From: an uncultured Chlamydiae bacterium
GTDB taxonomy: Bacteria; Chlamydiota; Chlamydiia; Chlamydiales; Rhabdochlamydiaceae
Reading direction: 5' to 3'
DNA: 14,354 nt
Assembly (NCBI GenBank): GCA_945957075.1
Contig: CAMFJP010000014.1
Span: 1 to 14,354, forward strand
In this document: piece by piece, positions 6,085 to 12,331 of the stretch
Numbering within the stretch: the stretch's first letter is position 1
How the letters are laid out: every line of letters begins with the position of its first letter
Translations under genes and position numbers: made by a program
The notes under the pieces: model-generated
The model's input: the letters and a program-made list of their open reading frames with translations, nothing else
Databases searched by the model: none
Told to the model about the DNA's origin: nothing

Positions 6085-6290
6085 ATAATTTTTAATATAC
6101 AAAATAAATAATTTTTTTTTAATACTTTTTTTTAATAAAAAATAACACAAAAACAAAAACAACTTCCAAATATGTTTCTGAAAGGGATTTTTTTAATAAA
6201 AAATATTTTTTTGAACAAAAAAATATTTTTACACATCGCAAAATTCGAAAAAAAATCTATTTTTAGAACATGCTTTATTTTCTTTGCAGA
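6085..6290. other. Extremely AT-rich spacer between histone-like gene and tRNAs
   Basis: About 200 bases with long A and T runs and very little G or C, much lower than the surrounding genes. It contains repeated T8-AATA blocks (about 6110-6136) and two copies of the A-tract/T-tract palindrome AAAAATATTTTT (about 6199-6232). I see no open reading frame worth calling. It should hold the promoters of the histone-like gene and of the tRNAs, but no clear -35/-10 pair stands out in this composition. Phased A tracts would bend the DNA. Confidence 0.6.
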
Positions 6291-6330
6291 TAAATACCCA
6301 AGTCAGATAGACTTACGATTTCGCAGATGA

Positions 6331-6403
6331 CGCGGGGTGGAGCAGTGGTTAGCTCGTTGGGCTCATAACCCAAAGGCCGGAGGTTCGAATCCTTCCCCCG
6401 CTA
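6331..6403 (+). tRNA. Initiator tRNA-fMet (CAT)
   Basis: A 73-base cloverleaf begins CGCGGGGTGGAGCAG and ends TTCCCCCGCTA. Acceptor arm 6331-6337 pairs with 6396-6402 except for an unpaired first base (C1 against T72). The anticodon stem TTGGG/CCCAA has three G:C pairs next to the loop, and the anticodon CAT is at 6364-6366. The 1:72 mismatch and the three G:C pairs are the two hallmarks of bacterial initiator tRNA. The T arm is GGAGG-TTCGAAT-CCTTC. CCA is not encoded. Confidence 0.95.
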
Positions 6404-6414
6404 ATTTTATCTAA

Positions 6415-6488
6415 GGCGGTATAGCTCAGCTGGTTAGAGCAGCGGAATCATAATCCGTTTGTCGTTGGTTCGAGTCCGACTACCGCTA
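6415..6488 (+). tRNA. Second tRNA with CAT anticodon (elongator Met, or Ile2)
   Basis: A 74-base cloverleaf: acceptor GGCGGTA pairs with TACCGCT (first pair G:T), D arm GCTC/GAGC, and anticodon loop ATCATAA within CGGA/TCCG, so the anticodon is CAT. The T arm is GTTGG-TTCGAGT-CCGAC and the discriminator base is A. It lacks the initiator hallmarks. A CAT anticodon can mean elongator methionine or, if C34 is changed to lysidine by TilS, isoleucine for AUA codons. I lean to elongator Met but cannot settle it by eye. It lies 11 bases after the initiator tRNA, probably on the same transcript. Confidence 0.92.
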
Positions 6489-6585
6489 TATTTCGCAAAC
6501 AAACTGTTCATATTACACTTCTTTCGAAATTTCACCTAATTGCTAAACCTGTGTTTTTTCAAACAAAGCGCATTTCGAAAAAGAT

Positions 6586-7914
6586 CTATTGTGAAAAAAT
6601 AGCAGAAGAGGTCTCTAATAAAACAAGAGCCCCCTCTTTCATAAGAAAAGCTTCAGCTGGCTGTATGATTTTACATAAACTACGCAAGCTTTCGCACTTT
6701 AACACAATAAAATCCACTTCAGCAAGCGAAGAAAGTAAAAGAATGAATTCCTCATCCGGATTTTGATCGCGAACATAAACAATCAACTTTTTATCCTGAT
6801 CACGTGAAGAAAGCCTCCTAATCGCTCTAAATAGTGCTGTGGACATACCATGACTACTATCTACCCCTAAAACCGTATAATGCTTACCCTTAAGAGCTTG
6901 TTGAAGAGCGAACAGGTGCTCCTCATCGAACACTTTATTATCCACGTCATACTCTAGCAAACGCTCAGCAATTTGAGACAGATGAATACGTGCACAACCA
7001 ATACGCTCTATTGCAAGACCTGCTGCGATATTGGCAAGCTGCGCTGCACGTTTAATATCTAAACCATTTGCAAGAGCAACGCTAATCATCGCAAGAACAG
7101 TGTCCCCAGCTCCCGTAACATCCTTAACCTCTTTGGATCTAACCGGAAAATCTACTCTTTCACCTCCACGATGAAACAGGGAAATACCAGCCTCAGAACG
7201 TGTAATTAAAAGCTCATCCACATCACAAACGCGAAGGAGAAGCTCCGCCACCTCTTGCAAAGGAGCTTCGTGCGAGCGCTGTGCTGCAATATAAGCCTCC
7301 TGTAGGTTGGGCTTAATCACTGTGGCGCCAAGATATCTAGAAAAATCGGGGCCCTTCGGATCGACAATAACAGGAACCCCTTGAGCCCTTGCTATCTCAA
7401 TAATGCTCTGCAAAAGATATCTGGAAAGAAACCCCTTGCCATAGTCGGAAATAGCTACAACATCCGTACTTGCAACCTGTCTTTGAAAAATTTCAAGGAT
7501 TTCTTCTTCCATATCACTTGAAATAGGGCAATTCGCTTCACTATCCACTCGTAGAACCTGCTGCGCATCAGCAATAAGCCTCTCCTTAACGGGAGTTTGA
7601 AACCCCTGCTGAACAAAAAGACCCTTTGTATTAATACCCTCTTTAAGGAGCGCATCGACAAGCTTTTCGCCAGGCATATCGGCCCCAATGCGTCCAAGTG
7701 CGAATACATGAGCGCCAAGAGTCGTTAAATTTAGCGCCACATTACCAGCGCCTCCTGGACGACTCTCTTTGTTTTGAACATGGAGAACTGGAACTGGAGC
7801 CTCTGGCGAGACACGTTTCACCCTTCCTGTCGTATATGTATCGAGCATAAAGTCGCCAATCACGAGTACATTGACAGGAAGAAAATTATTGAGAACACCA
7901 ACAAGCTTTACCAT
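6586..7914 (-). CDS. hldE: HldE-type heptose-7-phosphate kinase with degenerate C-terminal domain
   Basis: HldE is normally bifunctional: an N-terminal PfkB/ribokinase domain phosphorylates D-glycero-D-manno-heptose 7-phosphate at C1, and a C-terminal nucleotidyltransferase makes ADP-heptose. Here the kinase domain (about 1-320) is well kept: DFMLDTY at 21-27, RPGGAGNVALNL at 52-63, IVDPKG at 183-188, KPNLQEA at 201-207 and the catalytic DVTGAGDT at 265-272. The C-terminal ~115 residues still resemble the transferase in its second half (KLIVYVRD, LAEVDFIV, LCKIIQP), but the expected GCFDxxHxGH motif reads VDSSHGMS at 351-358, so HxGH is absent. The total of 442 is also short against ~475. The start overlaps the hldD stop by seven bases (ATGGTAA), and AAAGG precedes the ATG, suggesting translational coupling. 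Transferase activity would have to come from another gene. Confidence 0.85.
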   Translation of the reverse strand: MVKLVGVLNNFLPVNVLVIGDFMLDTYTTGRVKRVSPEAPVPVLHVQNKESRPGGAGNVALNLTTLGAHVFALGRIGADMPGEKLVDALLKEGINTKGLFVQQGFQTPVKERLIADAQQVLRVDSEANCPISSDMEEEILEIFQRQVASTDVVAISDYGKGFLSRYLLQSIIEIARAQGVPVIVDPKGPDFSRYLGATVIKPNLQEAYIAAQRSHEAPLQEVAELLLRVCDVDELLITRSEAGISLFHRGGERVDFPVRSKEVKDVTGAGDTVLAMISVALANGLDIKRAAQLANIAAGLAIERIGCARIHLSQIAERLLEYDVDNKVFDEEHLFALQQALKGKHYTVLGVDSSHGMSTALFRAIRRLSSRDQDKKLIVYVRDQNPDEEFILLLSSLAEVDFIVLKCESLRSLCKIIQPAEAFLMKEGALVLLETSSAIFSQ

Positions 7915-8897
7915 CTGGCATCCTTTACCAAATAGCTTCCTACGTAATCATCAATGGCTTCGGGTATCGAATAACGAAACGCATATTTATATGCCTTATG
8001 AAACTTACGCATGTCGGCACAGGTATAATTTTGATACTGTTTTATAAGATCCTTTGGCATATCGATATATTCTATACGTGGATCTTTGGAAAGGGCCTTA
8101 AATAAAGCTGTTGCAAGAGTATTCCATGCAGTCGCCTCCCCTCTACCTATATTAAAAATACCACCTTGATCGTTATCCAAAAATAGACATGTCATACACG
8201 CTGCATCTTTAACATATAAAAAATCCCTTTTCTGCTCTCCATCTGCGTAAAGCTTTGGGTCCGAGGAGCGGTATAATGCAATCGCTTTATTTTGTTCTGC
8301 GACAGGAAACATTTTATGCACCATAGAGGCCATACGCCCTTTATGATTCTCATTAGGACCAAAAATATTAAAGTATTTCAATCCGACAATCGTGTTCAAC
8401 ACTCCCTGCCTTTTGGCCCAGAGATCGAATTGGTGTTTTGAAAACCCATATGCATTTAATGGTCGGAGCTCCTCTAAAAGATCATGATCATCGCAAAAAC
8501 CAAGAAGCCCGTCCCCATAGGTTGCAGCTGAAGAGGCGTAAATAAAACGGTGCCCATGCTCCAAAGCGTACTCTGCAAGGCGCACTGTATACCGATAATT
8601 ATTCTCAAGAAGATAGTCCACATCAGACTCTAAAGTATCGGAATCAGCGCCAAGATGAATAAAAGCCTCAATTTCTCTCTCCCTACCCTCAAGCCACTTA
8701 AACAGATCATGTTTAGAAATGATATCCGTATACCTCTTTCCAAGCAGATTTTTCCACTTATCGGTCTTTCCTATATCATCTACAAGGAGCAAATTAGATA
8801 ACCCCCTATCATTCAAACATCTTACGACAGCAGATCCAATAAATCCTGCAGCGCCTGTGACCACAATTAACTGATCGTCATATATTTTCGCATTCAT
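7908..8897 (-). CDS. hldD: ADP-L-glycero-D-manno-heptose 6-epimerase (HldD/RfaD)
   Basis: HldD inverts C6 of ADP-D-glycero-D-manno-heptose using bound NADP, giving the precursor for lipopolysaccharide inner-core heptose. The 329 residues form an extended short-chain dehydrogenase: the nucleotide-binding TGAAGFIG at 14-21, SSAATYG at 122-128 and the catalytic Tyr150-x-x-x-Lys154 (YGFSK). KYFNIFGPNE and QKRDFLYVKD further on match the epimerase family. Its 5' end overlaps the ispE reading frame by 20 bases and its 3' end overlaps the hldE-like gene by seven, so these genes are read as one unit. The presence of hldD with a heptose kinase suggests heptose-containing LPS. That differs from Chlamydia trachomatis, whose LPS is Kdo only; this part is family knowledge and inference. 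Confidence 0.94.
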   Translation of the reverse strand: MNAKIYDDQLIVVTGAAGFIGSAVVRCLNDRGLSNLLLVDDIGKTDKWKNLLGKRYTDIISKHDLFKWLEGREREIEAFIHLGADSDTLESDVDYLLENNYRYTVRLAEYALEHGHRFIYASSAATYGDGLLGFCDDHDLLEELRPLNAYGFSKHQFDLWAKRQGVLNTIVGLKYFNIFGPNENHKGRMASMVHKMFPVAEQNKAIALYRSSDPKLYADGEQKRDFLYVKDAACMTCLFLDNDQGGIFNIGRGEATAWNTLATALFKALSKDPRIEYIDMPKDLIKQYQNYTCADMRKFHKAYKYAFRYSIPEAIDDYVGSYLVKDARW

Positions 8898-9783
8898 ACC
8901 AACAGCCCGGTTTTCTTTTTATGCAATGTACAGGATACACATCAACGTTCAAACGGCGACTCAAACTCGCAAAACTCCGTATTACAGCTCCATCAAGCTC
9001 CTCTGTTTTTTCAAACAAAGCATCTTTGGAAAGAGCTTTAGTTTCTAAGCAGGAACTTGGAAGGCAAAAAAATGCGCTCCCGCTACCAGTCATCACAACG
9101 TGCCCAAATCCCAATTCTACAAGCTGCGCCTTCAACAGCTTTAAAGATGGCATAATATGAAAAGCTGCCTGTTCCAAATCATTACTATACTAGCTTTCCA
9201 CTTTTTGAAAAACAAAGGAATGGCGCGCATAAGATGCATAAACAGCAGCAGTTGAAAGCCCCTCTTTAGGTTTTGCTATCCAAAATGTCCCAGATAAATA
9301 GGGATTTTTTTCATCCACAACCTGTTCCCCCCGACCCGAACAATAGGCCGAACCAGAAGAGAAAAAAAAAGGAACATCTGAACCCAATGCTGTTGACCAT
9401 AAAGCAAGATCTGACTCTGCCACACAACAACCCGATAGGGCATTCAACGCCCATAACACCGTTGCAGCATTACTGCTACCCCCTCCAAGTCCAGACTGAA
9501 GAGGAATGCGTTTTTCTAAACGAAAAGCAACAGAGCCTTGCCATCCCGTTTTTGCTTTAAATAAATTGAAGGCTTTGATGATAAGATTTTGCTCTAAAGA
9601 GATCTGCAACCCGCTGCAAGTTAACGAACTACGATCTGCAAGACAAACTTCAAGCGTATCGCCAAGAGAAATGGCTTGATAGCGAGAAGAGATCTCATGA
9701 TAACCATCGTCTCTCTGGCCAAGGACTTGAAAGGTCAGGTTGATTTTTGCTGGAGAAAATAACGTAATTGTTTCAGAGCGCAT
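8878..9783 (-). pseudogene. ispE: ispE (4-diphosphocytidyl-2-C-methylerythritol kinase) interrupted by an in-frame TAG
   Basis: IspE is the GHMP-family kinase that phosphorylates CDP-methylerythritol in the MEP isoprenoid pathway. Codons 1-197 (9783-9193) carry PAKINL at 11-16, the ATP loop SGLGGGSSNAAT at 97-108 and DVPFF at 136-140. A TAG at 9192-9190 then interrupts the frame. Directly after it, in the same frame, the sequence goes on as YSNDLEQAAF, matching the family's (Y/F)xNDLE segment, and on through the C-terminal motif TGSGSAFF (about 232-239) to a stop at 8878-8880. The total of about 301 codons is the normal IspE length. So one codon separates this from an intact gene. It may be a true mutation, a sequencing error, or a site of readthrough. 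The ATG at 9783 has GAGG ten bases upstream, inside a mobile-element end fragment. The 3' end overlaps hldD by 20 bases. Confidence 0.88.
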
Positions 9784-9789
9784 CTATGT

Positions 9790-10010
9790 TAGACCTCAAA
9801 AGTCATCATCTTTTTAAATAGACCTCTTGCATAACTCGCTTGTCTTGGTAACGCTTGTGATTTTGAGCAGCTTTAAACCCAAATTTCAAGGTAATATGGA
9901 TACATATTGCCGAAAAATTTGAGTTTAAAGCTGCCAAAAAGCGCGAGACTGCCAAACAAATGGAGTTACGCAAGGGGTCTATAATAAAGCGAATTCCAAA
10001 AGAGGTCTAT
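9790..10010. repeat. Outer pair of element ends flanking MITE copy B
   Basis: TAGACCTC (9790-9797) and CCAAAAGAGGTCTATT (9995-10010), facing each other, are further copies of the mobile-repeat end. They enclose the complete copy at 9819-9981. The simplest reading is that an older, decayed element received a younger one. The left fragment also gives ispE its GAGG ribosome-binding site. Confidence 0.5.
9819..9981. mobile_element. MITE-like palindromic element, copy B
   Basis: A 163-bp second copy of the element at 331-495, with about 16 differences by eye. The end repeats TAGACCTCTTGCATAACTC (9819-9837) and the complement at 9963-9981 agree at 17 of 19 positions. The inner inverted pair is at 9867-9887 and about 9915-9934, with one mismatch. 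It has no coding capacity and fills most of the 253-base gap between rplI and ispE, two genes that are direct neighbours in Chlamydia. On the minus strand it would fold into a long hairpin in any rplI-ispE readthrough transcript. Confidence 0.85.
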
Positions 10011-10036
10011 TCTAACCTGAGTTTCGGGTTTCTAGA

Positions 10037-10507
10037 CTAAAGGGTCTCTTCTTTAACGTTATCGCTCTTAATATGCACGGTAACGTAGGTTACAACACCC
10101 TCTTTCAGTCTAAGGTCAACTCTATGCGCACCAAGCTCTCGCAAAGGACGTGGAAGCTGCACGCTACGACGATCTAATTGAATTCCTTTTTCCTGCAGAA
10201 GCTGCGCAATATCTGCTGCTGCAACAGAACCATACATATGACCTTCTGGATCGACTTTAACATTAATATCGATGGAAGAGCCCTCTATCTGAGCTGCAAA
10301 GGTTTCCGCATGTTGTTTATCGATAACTGCCTGCTTTGCTCTTTCCTCTTTTAAGCGCGTTTGTATTTTCAAAGTATGAATAGTCGCCATCAGAGCCTTC
10401 TTCTGAGGAAGCAAATAATTGCGCGCATATCCGGGCTTTACCTGGACAATGTCCCCCGATCTGCCTAAGTCCTCGACATCTTCTATAAGTAAAAACTGCT
10501 GTTTCAT
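10037..10507 (-). CDS. rplI: 50S ribosomal protein L9
   Basis: L9 binds 23S rRNA domain V near the base of the L1 stalk and helps keep the reading frame. The 156-residue protein has the standard two-domain build. The N-terminal domain starts MKQQFLLIEDVEDLGRSGDI with the signature GDIVQVKPGYARNYLLPQKKAL at 18-39 (family PS00651 type). A long charged helix covers about 45-75, and the C-terminal domain, with VYGSV-like MYGSVAAADIAQLL, is at about 90-150. The ATG has AGGA seven to eight bases upstream. It is the third ribosomal gene of the rpsF-rpsR-rplI set and follows rpsR by 56 bases. Confidence 0.97.
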   Translation of the reverse strand: MKQQFLLIEDVEDLGRSGDIVQVKPGYARNYLLPQKKALMATIHTLKIQTRLKEERAKQAVIDKQHAETFAAQIEGSSIDINVKVDPEGHMYGSVAAADIAQLLQEKGIQLDRRSVQLPRPLRELGAHRVDLRLKEGVVTYVTVHIKSDNVKEETL

Positions 10508-10563
10508 GCTTATTCCTAAATAGTTAAGTATGCCCTAATATCAAAAACGAAAAGGGGCTATTA

Positions 10564-10812
10564 TCAATCTTCTCCCACAAAAGGCAAAAGAGCCATATGT
10601 CTTGCTTTTTTAATTGCACGAGCAAGTTGCTTTTGGTGAGAAAAAGACACACCTGTAATACGGCGAGGAATAATTTTTCCTCTTTCTGTAATAAACTGGG
10701 AAAGCGTTCCAATATCTTTGTAGTCAATATGCTTCATTCCAGCTGCCGTAAAGGGGCACTGCTTTCTTTTTCTTAAACCCATACCCTCGGGAGCAAATTT
10801 TTTTGGAATCAT
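10564..10812 (-). CDS. rpsR: 30S ribosomal protein S18
   Basis: S18 binds the small-subunit platform as a pair with S6. The 82 residues contain the S18 core IDYKDIGTLSQFITERGKIIPRRITGVSFSHQKQLARAIKKARHMALLPF (about 29-78, described here by its start and end), with the conserved KDxxxLxxFITxxGKIxPRRxTG pattern. The N-terminus has the basic segment RKRKQCPF with a cysteine as in many S18 proteins. It starts one base after the rpsF stop, so the partners S6 and S18 are made in tight coupling. Confidence 0.97.
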   Translation of the reverse strand: MIPKKFAPEGMGLRKRKQCPFTAAGMKHIDYKDIGTLSQFITERGKIIPRRITGVSFSHQKQLARAIKKARHMALLPFVGED

Positions 10813-10813
10813 A

Positions 10814-11161
10814 CTAAATCTCCTGTGACAAGGGTTTAAATTCTATCTTTTCTGGAACTTCATCCACCTGAAGAGTCAAAAACCGCACCAAATCCTCATT
10901 CAAATGGTATTCCTTCCACATTTCTTTAATAGCAGAAGACGGAACGCTAAAATAAAGAACGTAGTAATGTCCCTCTTTTTTTCCATTGATCTCGTAAGCA
11001 AGCCTACGTCTTCCTTGATCAAAGGTCTTAAGAACCTCGCCTTTGCGCTCTACAATGCCGCCGCGCACTTTGTCTAAAGCCTTTTGGCGCGCGTCTTCGC
11101 TAAGTGTTGCATTTAATATGTACATCCCTTCATAAAGATGCACTCTCTCTTGCTTTGCCAT
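10814..11161 (-). CDS. rpsF: 30S ribosomal protein S6
   Basis: S6 is a small RNP-like fold protein that forms a dimer with S18 on the 30S platform. The 115 residues show the family outline: YEGMYILNATLSEDARQKAL at about 10-29, the RRRLAYEINGKKEGHYYVLYF segment in the middle (beta strands, RRLAY at 52-56), and LNEDLVRFLTLQVDE near the end. The ATG is preceded by AGGAG six bases upstream. The 59-base gap before it contains two overlapping inverted repeats that could regulate S6/S18 synthesis. Order pth-rpsF-rpsR-rplI is the same as in Chlamydia. Confidence 0.96.
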   Translation of the reverse strand: MAKQERVHLYEGMYILNATLSEDARQKALDKVRGGIVERKGEVLKTFDQGRRRLAYEINGKKEGHYYVLYFSVPSSAIKEMWKEYHLNEDLVRFLTLQVDEVPEKIEFKPLSQEI

Positions 11162-11172
11162 TTCTTTCTCCT

Positions 11173-11221
11173 AATGTCATTGCGACACATGCTACCTACG
11201 TGACATTGCGCCAAGTAGCAT
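11173..11221 (-). promoter_or_regulatory. Two overlapping inverted repeats in the rpsF leader
   Basis: On the minus strand ATGCTAC (11221-11215) can pair with GTAGCAT (11195-11189), and AATGTCA (11207-11201) can pair with TGACATT (11179-11173). The 5' arm of the second lies in the loop of the first, so the two stems are either alternatives or form a pseudoknot. The second stem ends just before the AGGAG of rpsF. The first overlaps the pth stop codon. S6:S18-responsive leaders exist in many bacteria, but I do not see their conserved CCG element here. Confidence 0.45.
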
Positions 11222-11766
11222 CACCATGAGCTTATCTGCGCCACTGCCTTATCTATAAACTCTGGCAGCAGAGCACACTCATCTTTTGAAAATTTTTCTA
11301 ACACATACTCGGCTACATCGTGCCCTTCAGGAGGACGCCCAATTCCCAAACGCAGCCGACAATACGCCGCGGTACCAAGATAAAACTCGATACTTTTCAG
11401 CCCATTATGCCCCCCAGAACTTCCTTCGGTGCGTATGCGTGTAGCTCCAAAGGGAAGGTCTAGATCATCACATACAACCAAACACTGTTGTGGCGTAATT
11501 CCAAAGTGCTTTAGCCCCGCTCGAACAGCTATACCGCTACGGTTCATATACGTCATAGGAAGCAAAAGCAGACAAGAAAGCGTCTCTGCGCGCGCAACCT
11601 TAGCATGCAAATCCCTATCAAAACGAAACTGCACACCCTCTTTTTCTGCTAGGTGAGCGACTACCATACACCCCAAATTATGCCTTGTATGTGCATATTC
11701 AGGTCCCGGGTTACCGAGACCGACTATAAGTCTTTGCACTCTTTCTCTATCGTTTAGCCACAACAA
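11221..11766 (-). CDS. pth: Peptidyl-tRNA hydrolase
   Basis: Pth frees tRNAs from peptides after premature drop-off by cutting the ester bond, and is essential in most bacteria. The protein has the family core LIVGLGNPGPEYAHTRHNLG at 13-32 with the catalytic His29, the substrate-contacting LLPMTYMNRSG (Asn of YMN), VVCDDLDLPFG with the Asp that activates the histidine, and GSSGGHNGLKSI with the conserved Asn. Start choice is open. TTG at 11766 has AGAGG six bases upstream inside rplY and overlaps rplY by 20 bases. GTG at 11739 would give the family-typical short N-terminus (two residues before RLIVGLG) but lacks a clear ribosome-binding site. The C-terminus (ISSW) is a little shorter than in E. 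coli Pth. Confidence 0.94.
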   Translation of the reverse strand: MLWLNDRERVQRLIVGLGNPGPEYAHTRHNLGCMVVAHLAEKEGVQFRFDRDLHAKVARAETLSCLLLLPMTYMNRSGIAVRAGLKHFGITPQQCLVVCDDLDLPFGATRIRTEGSSGGHNGLKSIEFYLGTAAYCRLRLGIGRPPEGHDVAEYVLEKFSKDECALLPEFIDKAVAQISSW

Positions 11767-12304
11767 CTACAACCTCTTGCAAAGGAGCCAGAGGTCGCAC
11801 ACCTTGCGGAAAAGCGATATCTGAAAGTCGTTTAGACTGTCTAATACCCAAATTGCGCACATCGACAGAAAAACTTTGCGGAATACTTTGAGGCAAGCAC
11901 TCTACTTTTACAAACCGGATAACTTGGCGCAAAAAACCACCCAACTTCACCCCAACACAATCCCCTGTACCTGCGCACTGAATAGGAACTTTAACATGAA
12001 CCGGAGTCCCATCAAAAAGCTCTTCAAAATCAATATGCGTCACACGATAAGAGGTCACATCGTACTGAATATCCTTGATGATTGCACGGCGTACCTTGCC
12101 ATCCATCTCTAATTCAAAAACAGTCGTTGGCAAAAGCCCCGATTTCATCTCGCGCAAAATCGTTCCAAGCTCCGTCCCATTAACGAGAATCATTTCACAA
12201 GACTTCCCAGATGAATACATAACAGCCGGGACATCGCCATCTCTGCGCGCTTGCTTTACAGAAGCTTTGCCTTTGTGTTCACGTTTAGTTATAGTAAGTT
12301 TCAT
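11747..12304 (-). CDS. rplY: 50S ribosomal protein L25 / general stress protein Ctc
   Basis: L25 binds 5S rRNA. The 185-residue protein is the long Ctc (TL5) form: an N-terminal 5S-binding beta-barrel (about 1-92; MKLTITKREHKGKASVKQARRDGDVPAVMY, with Ile/Asp-rich IQYDVTSYRVTHIDF near its end) and a C-terminal TL5 domain (about 95-180; VPIQCAGTGDCVGVKLGG, then VDVRNLGIRQSKRLSDI). The ATG has GGAG seven bases upstream. It follows prs by 27 bases and overlaps pth, so prs-rplY-pth is one unit. The prs-rplY-pth order is also common in Gram-positive bacteria. Confidence 0.95.
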   Translation of the reverse strand: MKLTITKREHKGKASVKQARRDGDVPAVMYSSGKSCEMILVNGTELGTILREMKSGLLPTTVFELEMDGKVRRAIIKDIQYDVTSYRVTHIDFEELFDGTPVHVKVPIQCAGTGDCVGVKLGGFLRQVIRFVKVECLPQSIPQSFSVDVRNLGIRQSKRLSDIAFPQGVRPLAPLQEVVVVVAKR

Positions 12305-12331
12305 AGCATTTCTCCAAAAAATTCAGGTTGT

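Noticed and set aside
6599..6612. GCAGAAGAGGTCTCTAAT near the end of the HldE-like gene, resembling the element end
   Set aside because: It lies within the intact coding frame (Leu-Glu-Thr-Ser-Ser) and lacks a partner end, so it is most likely chance.
8921..9160. Plus-strand frame antisense to the C-terminal half of ispE
   Set aside because: A shadow of the ispE coding sequence, which carries recognisable GHMP-kinase motifs on the other strand.
10011..10036. Possible terminator hairpin after rplI (AACC...GGTT)
   Set aside because: Only a four-base stem and no T run on the minus strand; the adjacent mobile element hairpin is a stronger candidate for stopping transcription.
11162..11220. Canonical S6:S18 leader motif
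   Set aside because: The position fits, but the conserved CCG-containing bulge of the known motif is not visible; kept only as an unclassified structured leader.
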